22,328 nucleotides of DNA from positions 1 to 22,328 of the forward strand of contig JAMOSO010000069.1 of the NCBI GenBank assembly GCA_027063065.1, read 5' to 3'. Source of the stretch: Planctomycetota bacterium. Its GTDB lineage: Bacteria > Planctomycetota > JAMOSO01. A program made the position numbers and the translations under genes. Shown piece after piece: positions 1-6,035 of the stretch; position 1 is the first letter of the stretch; each line of letters starts with the position of its first letter. The notes beneath the pieces were generated by a model, which did not search any database, had not been told where the DNA came from, and was given only the letters and a program-made list of their open reading frames with translations.

Positions 1-558
1 ACCTTGTGTGGCAGTTTGCGTGATGTTAAATTCAACGTTAATTGTTGAGGCTGAGCCAAACTGTGCGCCGCGAACTGAATAATTTGCAATAGAAGAGTGG
101 ACTGATGAGCTTCCGCTTTCTTTAAAGCCTTGACTACCGTCTAGTAAACGTTTGCCAGCAAACTTTGTCGTGTTGGCAATGCGATCGATGGTATTTATGG
201 CTGAGTCCACTTCAGCCTGATTGGCGGCGATCTGTTGTGCGTCCATTCCACCTGTCGAAGATGCCTCTACAGCTAAACCTCTTACTGATTTTAGTAAGCT
301 ATTCATTTCTGTTAAAGCGCCTTCTGCTGTGCCTATAATGTTTGAGGCACGTTGCGAATTAGATATGGCTTGTTCCATACCGCCTATTTGCGCGCGTAAG
401 CCTTCGCTAATTACCAATCCTGCTGGTTTATCAGCTGCTGTGTTGATTGCAAATCCAGAAGATAACTTCTGTAGCGATTTGCTCATACGGCTATCCGTAG
501 CCATAAGTTGATGATGTGCATTTAAACTTGATACATTGTTTGCAATTCTTAGTCCCAT
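1..558 (-). CDS. Flagellin, N-terminal 186 residues (3' end outside window)
   Basis: Subunit of the flagellar filament, exported by the flagellar type III apparatus. The translation starts MGLRIANNVSSLNAHHQL and continues with the conserved D0/D1 helical region: a KLSSGFAIN segment near residues 31-39, an AADKPAGLVISEGLRAQ segment near 41-57, and QRASNIIGTAEGAL near 68-81, followed by the IDRIANTTKF region near 127-136. These are the hallmark N-terminal flagellin motifs. The start is supported by a strong AAGGAGG ribosome binding site about six bases upstream and by a sigma-28-type promoter further up. The reading frame is open to the window edge, so the variable middle and C-terminal D0/D1 helices are missing. 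It could be one of several flagellin paralogs; the gene symbol (fliC, flaA or other) cannot be settled from the fragment. Confidence 0.95.
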   Translation of the reverse strand, partial: MGLRIANNVSSLNAHHQLMATDSRMSKSLQKLSSGFAINTAADKPAGLVISEGLRAQIGGMEQAISNSQRASNIIGTAEGALTEMNSLLKSVRGLAVEASSTGGMDAQQIAANQAEVDSAINTIDRIANTTKFAGKRLLDGSQGFKESGSSSVHSSIANYSVRGAQFGSASTINVEFNITQTATQG

Positions 559-647
559 AATATCCTCCTTGATAAGGGATTGAAATAAATTGTGTTGTAC
601 GTAAATTTAAATAACATCCTTGCTACCTAATCTCACGTACATCTGAT

Positions 648-675
648 TTATCGGCTCAGGCTAAAGCATACTTTA
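648..675 (-). promoter_or_regulatory. Sigma-28 (FliA)-type promoter of flagellin
   Basis: On the minus strand TAAAGTAT is followed, 16 bases after TAAA, by GCCGATAA, which is a perfect match to the flagellar sigma-28 -10 element; the usual spacing after TAAA is about 15. It lies about 90 bases upstream of the flagellin start, leaving a leader of roughly 80 bases with a strong ribosome binding site. Position and sequence agree with late flagellar gene control. Confidence 0.8.
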
Positions 676-784
676 GATAAAAATCAAAGTTTTTATAAGT
701 GGTTTTATAGTAAGGTTTTATATGAGGTTTATTTTTGATTTATTTTGGTTTTTTATCGAAAAACAACTTTAGTATTTTTTAAAT

Positions 785-822
785 AAAAAAAGGCACTAAC
801 TTTTAATAAAGTCAGTGCCTTT
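785..822 (-). terminator. Intrinsic terminator after tRNA-Ser
   Basis: A 9-bp stem (AAAGGCACT with AGTGCCTTT, arms 789-797 and 814-822) followed on the minus strand by a run of T residues. It lies just downstream of the minus-strand tRNA-Ser and separates it from the flagellin promoter. Confidence 0.8.
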
Positions 823-840
823 AATTGTTTTGTTTGATAG

Positions 841-930
841 TGGCGGAGGAAGTAGGATTTGAACCCACGGTACCCGCAAAGGTACATCGGTTTTCAAAAC
901 CGACGCATTCGGCCACTCTGCCATTCCTCC
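841..930 (-). tRNA. tRNA-Ser (anticodon UGA)
   Basis: The minus strand folds as a class II tRNA of 90 nt: acceptor GGAGGAA paired with TTCCTCC, discriminator G, encoded CCA end, D-arm beginning GCAGAGTGGCCGAATGC, anticodon stem TCGGT/ACCGA around loop TTTGAAA with anticodon TGA, a long variable arm, and T-loop GGTTCAAATCC. The long variable arm, G discriminator and anticodon all agree with serine. It is followed by its own terminator and lies about 45 bases downstream of the sulfotransferase-family gene on the same strand. Confidence 0.96.
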
Positions 931-975
931 GCAAAGATGGCAGAATTATAGTAATATTTATTAAGATGTAAACTT

Positions 976-1767
976 TTAAATTGAATAATTTAAAAGTTTT
1001 ATCGCAGGTTCAAAATGAGGACATCTTTTGAAGGTTTGTAGCAATTCTGACGAAGGATCTCTGCGTTTTAGAGGACGTATTTTATTAGATAAAGTAGCTC
1101 TGCCAGGTCCGTTAGAACTTACATCACCAGTTATATTTGTATAACTACTCCATTTATTAATAAATTCTGCATCAAAGGGGATGTCTAAGGCTTGGCATAG
1201 TATTTTTGCGTATTTATTTGGTTCATTGGTAAAATCTTCAAAACGTACAAACCCTATGGTTTTGGCGTGTTCCGCAAAGGCTAAATATCCTTTTAGAAAA
1301 GTAGGTATATTAATTTTACCATTAATTAATCCTAATTTTTCTAGGCTGAGCCATTGGTCTATTGGGTGTCTAACAGTTGTGATTTGTTTTAAGTCAAAAT
1401 ACTGTTTTAGTACATTGGCAGTGTTTAATTGATAACTTGGATTGTCAATCCATGGTGTACCGGTAAAATCTAAGTGTGACCAATCTCTGATGAGTAGATG
1501 TTTGTTTTGCCCTTTTGCACGTCTGGCAATTAATCTTATAGCTTGTTCCCAATTAATTGTACCCCTTGCTTTAAGGGCTTCTATGTCTTTATCGGATAAT
1601 AAATTATGATATTTAATTGCTTGGGTTAGCGGATTAAAAGGTTCGGCAAATGTTAAAGGGTGTATTTCTGATAGCATTGCTATATCTTGCATACATCCCA
1701 AACATTTGGATATTAGCGTACCGCCAGAACGCGCCATATTGTGAATTATTGATATTTGTGTTTTCAT
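976..1767 (-). CDS. Sulfotransferase-family protein (P-loop, PAPS-type)
   Basis: A 263-residue protein of the sulfotransferase superfamily, which moves sulfate from PAPS to hydroxyl or amino groups of glycans or small molecules. The N-terminus has a phosphosulfate-binding loop ARSGGTLISKCL near residues 12-23, directly after a first beta strand. A TTVRHPIDQWLSL segment near 130-142 matches the 3'-phosphate-binding R...S element (R133, S141). RFEDF near 175 is the usual strand following it. The acceptor cannot be inferred; surface glycan or lipid is a guess based on the envelope genes elsewhere in the window. The ATG has no clear ribosome binding site. It is divergent from the HAD gene. A 12-bp inverted repeat (970-981/988-999) overlaps its last codons and stop, a weak terminator at best. 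Confidence 0.75.
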   Translation of the reverse strand: MKTQISIIHNMARSGGTLISKCLGCMQDIAMLSEIHPLTFAEPFNPLTQAIKYHNLLSDKDIEALKARGTINWEQAIRLIARRAKGQNKHLLIRDWSHLDFTGTPWIDNPSYQLNTANVLKQYFDLKQITTVRHPIDQWLSLEKLGLINGKINIPTFLKGYLAFAEHAKTIGFVRFEDFTNEPNKYAKILCQALDIPFDAEFINKWSSYTNITGDVSSNGPGRATLSNKIRPLKRRDPSSELLQTFKRCPHFEPAIKLLNYSI

Positions 1768-1821
1768 AAATTTATTTAAACATAAGTTTGTGTATAGGGC
1801 AATTTTATAATATTAAAAATA

Positions 1822-1830
1822 TGCTATAAT
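1822..1830 (+). promoter_or_regulatory. Extended -10 promoter of the HAD gene
   Basis: TGCTATAAT is a perfect extended -10 element (TGnTATAAT). It would start transcription near 1837, giving a leader of about 17 bases that holds the GAGGA ribosome binding site. No good -35 hexamer is visible, which is common with extended -10 promoters. Confidence 0.55.
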
Positions 1831-1853
1831 ATTATTTTTATTTGAGGACACTT

Positions 1854-2495
1854 ATGATTGAAGCAATAATATTTGATATGGATGGGGTATTGGTTGATTC
1901 GGAGGCCTTTATTTTAAAGGCGGCGATAGAAATGTTTGCTGAAAGGGGTGTGACGGCTTTGCCGGAGGATTTTAAGCCATTCATAGGTGCTGGTGAGGAT
2001 AGATATATAGGCGGTGTATGTCAGAAGTACTCTATTAAATTTGATTCTCAGCGTGATAAAAAGCGAGTTTATGACATTTATTTAGATTTAATTAAGGGTA
2101 ATTTGCAACCGCTTGCTGGTGTGCATGAGTTTATTCGACAATGTAAAATTAAAAAATTAAAATGTGCAGTAGCTTCTTCTGCTGATTTGGTTAAGGTTGA
2201 GGCTAATTTGTTAGAGATAGGTTTGCCATTAAATACTTTCAATGCCGTAATTAATGGTCAGGATGTTAAAAATAAAAAACCTGCGCCAGATATATTTTTA
2301 TTGGCAGCTAAAAAGCTAGACGTAAATATAAAAGATTGCATAGTTGTTGAAGATGCTGTAAACGGTGTTGAGGCGGCAAAGTTAGCTGGTGCTAGATGTT
2401 TAGGCTTAACTACTAGCTTTAGTGCAAAACAGTTACACAAAGCGGATTGGATTGCGCCAAATTTAGGTGCTATATCAATTGATGTTTTAAGTTAA
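1854..2495 (+). CDS. HAD-superfamily phosphatase / beta-phosphoglucomutase-like
   Basis: A 213-residue subfamily IA HAD hydrolase. Motif I is DMDGVLVDSE (nucleophile D8, acid/base D10), motif II is the SSAD segment near 108-111, the motif III lysine lies in KNKKPAPDIF near 139-148, and motif IV is VVEDAVNGVEAAK near 164-176. The helical C1 cap sits between motifs I and II. The family contains beta-phosphoglucomutases and small-molecule phosphatases such as phosphoglycolate phosphatase; the KPAPD and EDAxNGVEAA pattern is typical of the pgmB-like group, but the substrate is not determined. I chose the ATG at 1854 over an in-frame TTG at 1842 because GAGGA lies five bases before it. The 3' end overlaps the convergent PfkB-family gene by nine bases. 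Confidence 0.85.
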   Translation: MIEAIIFDMDGVLVDSEAFILKAAIEMFAERGVTALPEDFKPFIGAGEDRYIGGVCQKYSIKFDSQRDKKRVYDIYLDLIKGNLQPLAGVHEFIRQCKIKKLKCAVASSADLVKVEANLLEIGLPLNTFNAVINGQDVKNKKPAPDIFLLAAKKLDVNIKDCIVVEDAVNGVEAAKLAGARCLGLTTSFSAKQLHKADWIAPNLGAISIDVLS

Positions 2496-3425
2496 TTTTT
2501 TTATTTCGACTAATTTGCTAAGTGCTTGTATGCGTGTTTTATTTGGAGTAGCGGTGCTTAGGCATTCTACAGATGCGCTGGCTGTAGCGACAGACATAGC
2601 GATAGTATGTTGGTTTAATGTTTGATTGGGAAAATAGTGAGCTAGAAAAGTACCTAAAAGTGCATCGCCAGCACCGGTGGTGTCACATACTTTTACTTTT
2701 GGAGGGTGTGCTATAAAAATATGCTTAGCATCAGCAAAATACGCTTTATCATTGCCAAATGTGGCGATAATAATTTCATGCTTTTTTCTTAAGTGCTTTA
2801 TTGTATTGATAATTTCGGTTTGATTGTTTATAGCAAAACCAATAATGTCTTCTAGCTCGTATTGGTTTGGTTTTATTATTGTTGGGTTGGCTTTACAGCC
2901 AGCTAATAAAGCGTCCTTACTGCTATCGAGAGCTATGATACAATGTTTTGTGTGCAGTTGATTTATTAGTTGTGTTAAAATATTTTTTGGTAATGCGGGT
3001 GGCAATGAGCCGCAAATAGCTACGACTGATTGGTTATCTATCTTTGAGCAAATTGAATTTATTATATTTGCAGGACTGGCATGTATATTTTCCCACCCTT
3101 TGTCGTTGATTTTTAGTTCTTGACCTTTGCCATCAGTGATGGTTGTGTTTATTCTGGTTGGAAGTGGTATATTTATAAAATTGTTTGTAATATTTGATGT
3201 TTTAAATAGTTTTTGAAATATATTATCTTGACTGTTTCCGATGAGTCCAGTTGCATTGGCGTTTATGTTCCATAGTTTTAATATTTTAGCGACGTTAATT
3301 CCTTTGCCACCAGGTTGTTCTATTGTTGTAGAGCATTGATGTATAGTATTTAATTTTAAGGTTTCAGTTGTGATTATAGTTTTGTCAATGGCAGGATTTA
3401 ATGTGATGGTGGCAAATTTCATCAT
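2487..3425 (-). CDS. PfkB-family sugar kinase, 1-phosphofructokinase-like
   Basis: A 312-residue ribokinase/PfkB-fold kinase, close to FruK/LacC, which phosphorylate fructose-1-phosphate or tagatose-6-phosphate with ATP. Visible signatures are TLNPAIDKT near 8-16, the glycine-rich GGKGINVAKILK near 39-50, TRIN near 90-93 (substrate-contact segment), GSLPPALP near 139-146, IKPNQYELE near 184-192, and the C-terminal PfkB signature DTTGAGDALLGTFL near 248-261 with catalytic base D254. The start overlaps the stop of hemH (ATGA arrangement, with a second ATG one codon later), so translation is probably coupled to hemH. No fructose PTS gene is adjacent, so the exact sugar phosphate is uncertain. 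The 3' end overlaps the convergent HAD gene. Confidence 0.85.
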   Translation of the reverse strand: MMKFATITLNPAIDKTIITTETLKLNTIHQCSTTIEQPGGKGINVAKILKLWNINANATGLIGNSQDNIFQKLFKTSNITNNFINIPLPTRINTTITDGKGQELKINDKGWENIHASPANIINSICSKIDNQSVVAICGSLPPALPKNILTQLINQLHTKHCIIALDSSKDALLAGCKANPTIIKPNQYELEDIIGFAINNQTEIINTIKHLRKKHEIIIATFGNDKAYFADAKHIFIAHPPKVKVCDTTGAGDALLGTFLAHYFPNQTLNQHTIAMSVATASASVECLSTATPNKTRIQALSKLVEIKKLT

Positions 3426-4357
3426 AGGTTTTCTTGTATAATCTCGTTTAGTGTTTCTATGTGTTTAGGGTCTGTACCTAGTGCAGGTACGTACTTAAAG
3501 GACTGGCCACCATTTTGGATGAATAGATTTTTGTATTGTACGGCTACTTCTTCTAGGGTTTCTAGGCAGTCGCTGGCAAATCCAGGGCAAATAACCAAAA
3601 CTTTAGTTTTGTTTTTATGGATAAGACTGATTAAAACATCTTTAATGTTTGGGCTAAGCCATGCTTCTGGACCAAATTTGCTTTGATAACAATGTGTGAA
3701 TTGTGAAGTATTGAGGTTTAATTTTTGTATTAATGCTGTAGTTGTGGCTAGGCATTCTTGTTCGTAGATATCGCCATTTTTGATATAGCGTTTAGGCAAG
3801 CCGTGATAAGAGATTACTAAGTGAGTATCAGGGCTTAAATTATTTAGTGTTAAGGTAAGTGCATTTATGTAGCTAGGGTGTTGGCAATAGCCATTTACAA
3901 ATTTGATATTAAAATTATTATCTGTGGTGTAGAGTTTTGCTATATCTTGAATGGAAGTATGTGTGCTATGTGAAAATTGCGGAAATAACGGTAAAATTAA
4001 TATGTTTTTAATCTTATTGTCTTTAAAAAATGCAAAGGCGTCTTTAATGCATGGTTGGCCATAACGCATTGCTGTATAGATTTTGCTTTCAGGCAGAAGT
4101 TTTTGTAGCTTGTCGCTTATTTGTTTGCCGTTTTGAATTAGCGGTGATTGGTTGTGTTTCCATATTTTAGCGTATAGTTTGGTTATTTTTTTTACTCTTC
4201 GTGGCAATATTATATAACGTAATATGGGTTGCCAAAGCCATGGGGGGTAGTCTACTATGCGATAATCACTTAAAAATTCTAATAGATATTTTTTTACTTC
4301 AACGGCGTTAGGTTTTTGAGGACTGCCTATATTGATAAGTAAAATGCCTGTTTTCAT
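3422..4357 (-). CDS. hemH: Ferrochelatase (heme synthase, protoporphyrin route)
   Basis: Inserts ferrous iron into protoporphyrin IX, the last step of protoheme synthesis. The 311-residue length fits the short bacterial type (E. coli about 320). The N-terminus GILLINIGSP, the KIW...SPL segment near 64-73 and MRYGQP near 97-102 are family landmarks. SYHGLPKRY carries the active-site histidine H185, YQSKFGPEAWL near 224-234 is conserved, and CPGFASDCLETLEE near 257-270 contains the second catalytic acid E266. The whole C-terminal third resembles the proteobacterial enzyme. The ATG has no evident Shine-Dalgarno sequence. It is first in a two-gene unit with the PfkB-family kinase. Its presence implies a complete protoporphyrin-dependent heme route and therefore respiratory or catalase-type heme proteins. 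Confidence 0.95.
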   Translation of the reverse strand: MKTGILLINIGSPQKPNAVEVKKYLLEFLSDYRIVDYPPWLWQPILRYIILPRRVKKITKLYAKIWKHNQSPLIQNGKQISDKLQKLLPESKIYTAMRYGQPCIKDAFAFFKDNKIKNILILPLFPQFSHSTHTSIQDIAKLYTTDNNFNIKFVNGYCQHPSYINALTLTLNNLSPDTHLVISYHGLPKRYIKNGDIYEQECLATTTALIQKLNLNTSQFTHCYQSKFGPEAWLSPNIKDVLISLIHKNKTKVLVICPGFASDCLETLEEVAVQYKNLFIQNGGQSFKYVPALGTDPKHIETLNEIIQENL

Positions 4358-4390
4358 TTATAAATTTAACATAACGACAAATTGGTGTGT

Positions 4391-4426
4391 CATAGGCTAT
4401 TATATTGTCTGTTATAATAGCCTATG
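4391..4426. other. 14-bp perfect inverted repeat between TPR-like gene and hemH
   Basis: CATAGGCTATTATA (4391-4404) and its exact complement (4413-4426) with an 8-base loop. It starts seven bases past the stop of the minus-strand TPR-like gene. There is no T-run after it on the minus strand, so it is an imperfect terminator candidate. It also carries a TATAAT on the minus strand that could belong to a hemH promoter. Confidence 0.5.
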
Positions 4427-4432
4427 CTTTGT

Positions 4433-4873
4433 TTAGCTTTTGGTTAATAGTTTAGCTGGAACAGAGTTCTTAAAGTCTTTTTTTATACGTTCTATATATT
4501 TGTTTGCTTCAGTCTCTTTGCCTAAACTTTTTAAAGAGTCAGCACAGCCATGCATTGCGTATGGTGTTAGGTAGTTTTTATCCATTTCGGCTACTTCACG
4601 AAATATTTTACCAGCCTGCGCGATTTTGCCTTCACTGTATAGTTTATTGGCTAGACTAAATCCTATCCAAGCCCCTGCAATACTATTTTTATGTTCGGCA
4701 AATACTTTAGTTAAGTCTTCACTTGTTTTTGCCTGATCAAAAGCTGTCCAAGCAGCTTGATTCTTACTTTCTATGGACGCATTGATGCCGATACCAATTA
4801 AAATAATTAATAAAATAGTAATAGCTATGTATATATATTTCTTAAAAGGTTCGAGTGAGAAGTCTTGATTCAT
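4433..4873 (-). CDS. Membrane-anchored TPR-like protein (YfgM-like architecture)
   Basis: A 146-residue protein with a short cytoplasmic N-terminus, one strongly hydrophobic transmembrane helix near residues 13-30 (a run of I and L), and a soluble helical domain beyond. The helices near 50-140 look like degenerate tetratricopeptide repeats: AGAWIGFSLANKLYSEGKIAQAGKIF, then YAMHGCADSLKSLGKETEANKYI. Topology and length recall the YfgM/TPR_21 group, which are inner-membrane proteins with a periplasmic TPR domain used for protein contacts, but I do not assign that name. A ribosome binding site AGGAAA lies about four bases before the ATG. It follows the lipoprotein gene by 18 bases and is probably in one transcript with it, suggesting an envelope role for both. 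Confidence 0.65.
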   Translation of the reverse strand: MNQDFSLEPFKKYIYIAITILLIILIGIGINASIESKNQAAWTAFDQAKTSEDLTKVFAEHKNSIAGAWIGFSLANKLYSEGKIAQAGKIFREVAEMDKNYLTPYAMHGCADSLKSLGKETEANKYIERIKKDFKNSVPAKLLTKS

Positions 4874-4891
4874 AAAATTTCCTATTTAAAA

Positions 4892-5314
4892 TTAACGTAA
4901 TCTAATGGTTATAAAAGTGCTATTGTCCTCAGTTTTGACTGTAATAGAACATTTTTCTGACTCTTTTTCAAAGTCTATAGTTTTTGAATTTCCAAATCCC
5001 ATAATTGATACAATTTTCCAATTGCTTACAGGCATTTGTTCTTTAAAAAAAGCTAAGGAGTCTTCCATTGAGGCTTTGCCTTCATAACGCAGGTGTGCAA
5101 TACGAAAACTGTTGGCCTCGTGAGAATAAGACTCTTTTACTAACAAGGCAAATCCCTTAGGGATGGGTATATCATTGAATTGCAAATTAGTATTTGTTTC
5201 TAACACAATTGGTAAACCTGTATCATCAAGGGTTCTGCCAAGGCTTTTTTCGTGATTAGAACAACCCACCATAAGGTATAGGCATATCATTAATAGACCA
5301 GATTTAAATAACAT
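4892..5314 (-). CDS. Small lipoprotein of unknown function
   Basis: A 140-residue protein with a lipoprotein signal peptide: MLFK, a hydrophobic stretch, then the lipobox LMVGC with the lipidated cysteine at C18. The mature domain, near residues 42-140, has alternating beta strands and includes IPIPKGFALLVKES, RIAHLRYEGKASMEDSLAFFKEQM and SNWKIVSIMGFGNSKTIDFEKE. This pattern (a helix after a strand, then a W, then a K-rich strand) appears in bacterial lipoproteins of unknown function, and I cannot name a reaction. AGGAG sits about five bases before the ATG. The gene lies between tRNA-Arg (18 bases upstream) and the TPR-like membrane protein (18 bases downstream), all on one strand. Confidence 0.75.
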   Translation of the reverse strand: MLFKSGLLMICLYLMVGCSNHEKSLGRTLDDTGLPIVLETNTNLQFNDIPIPKGFALLVKESYSHEANSFRIAHLRYEGKASMEDSLAFFKEQMPVSNWKIVSIMGFGNSKTIDFEKESEKCSITVKTEDNSTFITIRLR

Positions 5315-5332
5315 AATTCTCCTGATTTAATA

Positions 5333-5406
5333 TACGCCCGGCAGGGTTCGAACCTGCGACCCTCGGCTTAGGAAGCCGATGCTCTATCCAGCTGAGCTAC
5401 GGGCGC
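5333..5406 (-). tRNA. tRNA-Arg (anticodon CCU)
   Basis: The minus strand folds as a 74-nt class I tRNA: acceptor GCGCCCG with CGGGCGT, D-arm beginning GCTCAGCTGGATAGAGC, anticodon stem TCGGC/GCCGA around loop TTCCTAA with anticodon CCT, T-arm GCAGG-TTCGAAC-CCTGC, discriminator A. The top acceptor pair is a G1-U72 wobble. The CCA end is not encoded, since TAT follows, unlike the tRNA-Ser in this window. It decodes AGG. It is 18 bases upstream of the lipoprotein start. Confidence 0.95.
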
Positions 5407-5422
5407 TTAATATATTTGAAAT

Positions 5423-5450
5423 AATATACAATATGCGTTGGTGTTTTCAA
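5423..5450 (-). promoter_or_regulatory. Likely promoter of tRNA-Arg
   Basis: On the minus strand TTGAAA (5450-5445) and TATATT (5428-5423) are 16 bases apart. They would start transcription about ten bases before the tRNA 5' end. Both hexamers are close to the housekeeping consensus. Confidence 0.45.
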
Positions 5451-5525
5451 TGTTTTTTGTGTTTGTTATCTACGAGTTGATTTTATTGTTGTTTAAAATG
5501 AATTTATAAATAATTTTGTTTTTAG

Positions 5526-5554
5526 TTGTTTTTTTTGGGGAAAGATTGTATAGT
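5526..5554 (+). promoter_or_regulatory. Possible promoter of the acyl carrier protein gene
   Basis: TTGTTT and TATAGT with a 17-base spacer, placing the start near 5561. A 12-bp palindrome, GGCTTATAAGCC, lies at 5570-5581 just inside the predicted leader. In such AT-rich DNA chance matches are common. Confidence 0.35.
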
Positions 5555-5595
5555 TTCGCTTCATTAGTTGGCTTATAAGCCTTTGGTCGGAGATT

Positions 5596-5832
5596 ATGGC
5601 AGATTTACAAACTAGAATTATACGTGTAGCTCGTCAGGTGTTTGAAGCGCCAGATATAGAAATTACAGGTGATACGGCTATTGTCGATGATTTGAAGATT
5701 GATTCGGTGGATGTGAATGAGTTTCATTATCAACTTGAGTTAGAGTTTGATTTACGTTTGCCAGATTCTGTGCCAGCTAGCTTCAATAAAATTAAAGATA
5801 TAGAAAAATATATCGAGAAGAAGCTAAAATAA
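5596..5832 (+). CDS. Stand-alone acyl carrier protein
   Basis: A 78-residue four-helix carrier protein. The phosphopantetheine attachment site is LKIDSVDVNEF with S37, aligned with the usual DSLD motif, and helix II carries the acidic face (E42, E48, E50). The length is that of a normal ACP. The sequence differs from fatty-acid AcpP: DSVDV and the HYQLELEFDLRLPD segment replace DSLDTVELVMALEEEF. This suggests a specialised carrier rather than the housekeeping one, although no fab, ketosynthase or adenylation gene is adjacent. A GGTCGGAG ribosome binding region precedes the ATG. The gene is monocistronic: a strong terminator follows 16 bases after its stop. Function beyond acyl carriage is not inferable. 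Confidence 0.88.
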   Translation: MADLQTRIIRVARQVFEAPDIEITGDTAIVDDLKIDSVDVNEFHYQLELEFDLRLPDSVPASFNKIKDIEKYIEKKLK

Positions 5833-5848
5833 TCAAGACCCCTCCCTA

Positions 5849-5888
5849 GGGTGTAGCACAAGCGCATGCTTATGCTGCACCCTTTTTT
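5849..5888 (+). terminator. Intrinsic terminator of the ACP gene
   Basis: A 10-bp stem GGGTGTAGCA/TGCTGCACCC (one G-U pair; arms 5849-5858 and 5873-5882) with an inner AGC/GCT mini-stem, followed by six T residues. Placement just after the ACP stop fits. Confidence 0.9.
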
Positions 5889-5901
5889 AATGTTGATTTT
5901 T

Positions 5902-5965
5902 AAAAGTTATTATTAAAATTTCTTTGCCATTAAAAAGTTAATCTTTAAAAATTTCTTCACCATTA
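5902..5965. repeat. Imperfect tandem direct repeat upstream of ackA
   Basis: Two adjacent copies of about 31-33 bases (5902-5932 and 5933-5965). Both begin AAAAGTTA, share a TTTAAAA or ATTAAAA centre with TTTCTT, and end CCATTA. They lie about 70 bases upstream of the ackA start. Confidence 0.6.
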
Positions 5966-6035
5966 GCTTGTATTGTTGTAAACTAAATGGTTGTTTATTC
6001 TCGTGGAGGCGGGAAGTTTTTTGTGAAGGATAGGT

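Noticed and set aside
221-511. 96-residue plus-strand open frame
   Set aside because: It lies antisense inside the flagellin gene; the minus-strand product has clear flagellin motifs and this one has none.
682-784. Small RNA between the flagellin promoter and tRNA-Ser terminator
   Set aside because: AT-rich with several loose GGTTTTATA-like direct repeats but no promoter-hairpin-terminator arrangement of its own.
1842-1853. Upstream TTG start of the HAD gene
   Set aside because: The ribosome binding site GAGGA lies after the TTG and is correctly spaced for the ATG at 1854, where HAD proteins normally begin.
3459-3686. 75-residue plus-strand frame
   Set aside because: Antisense to the conserved C-terminal part of hemH.
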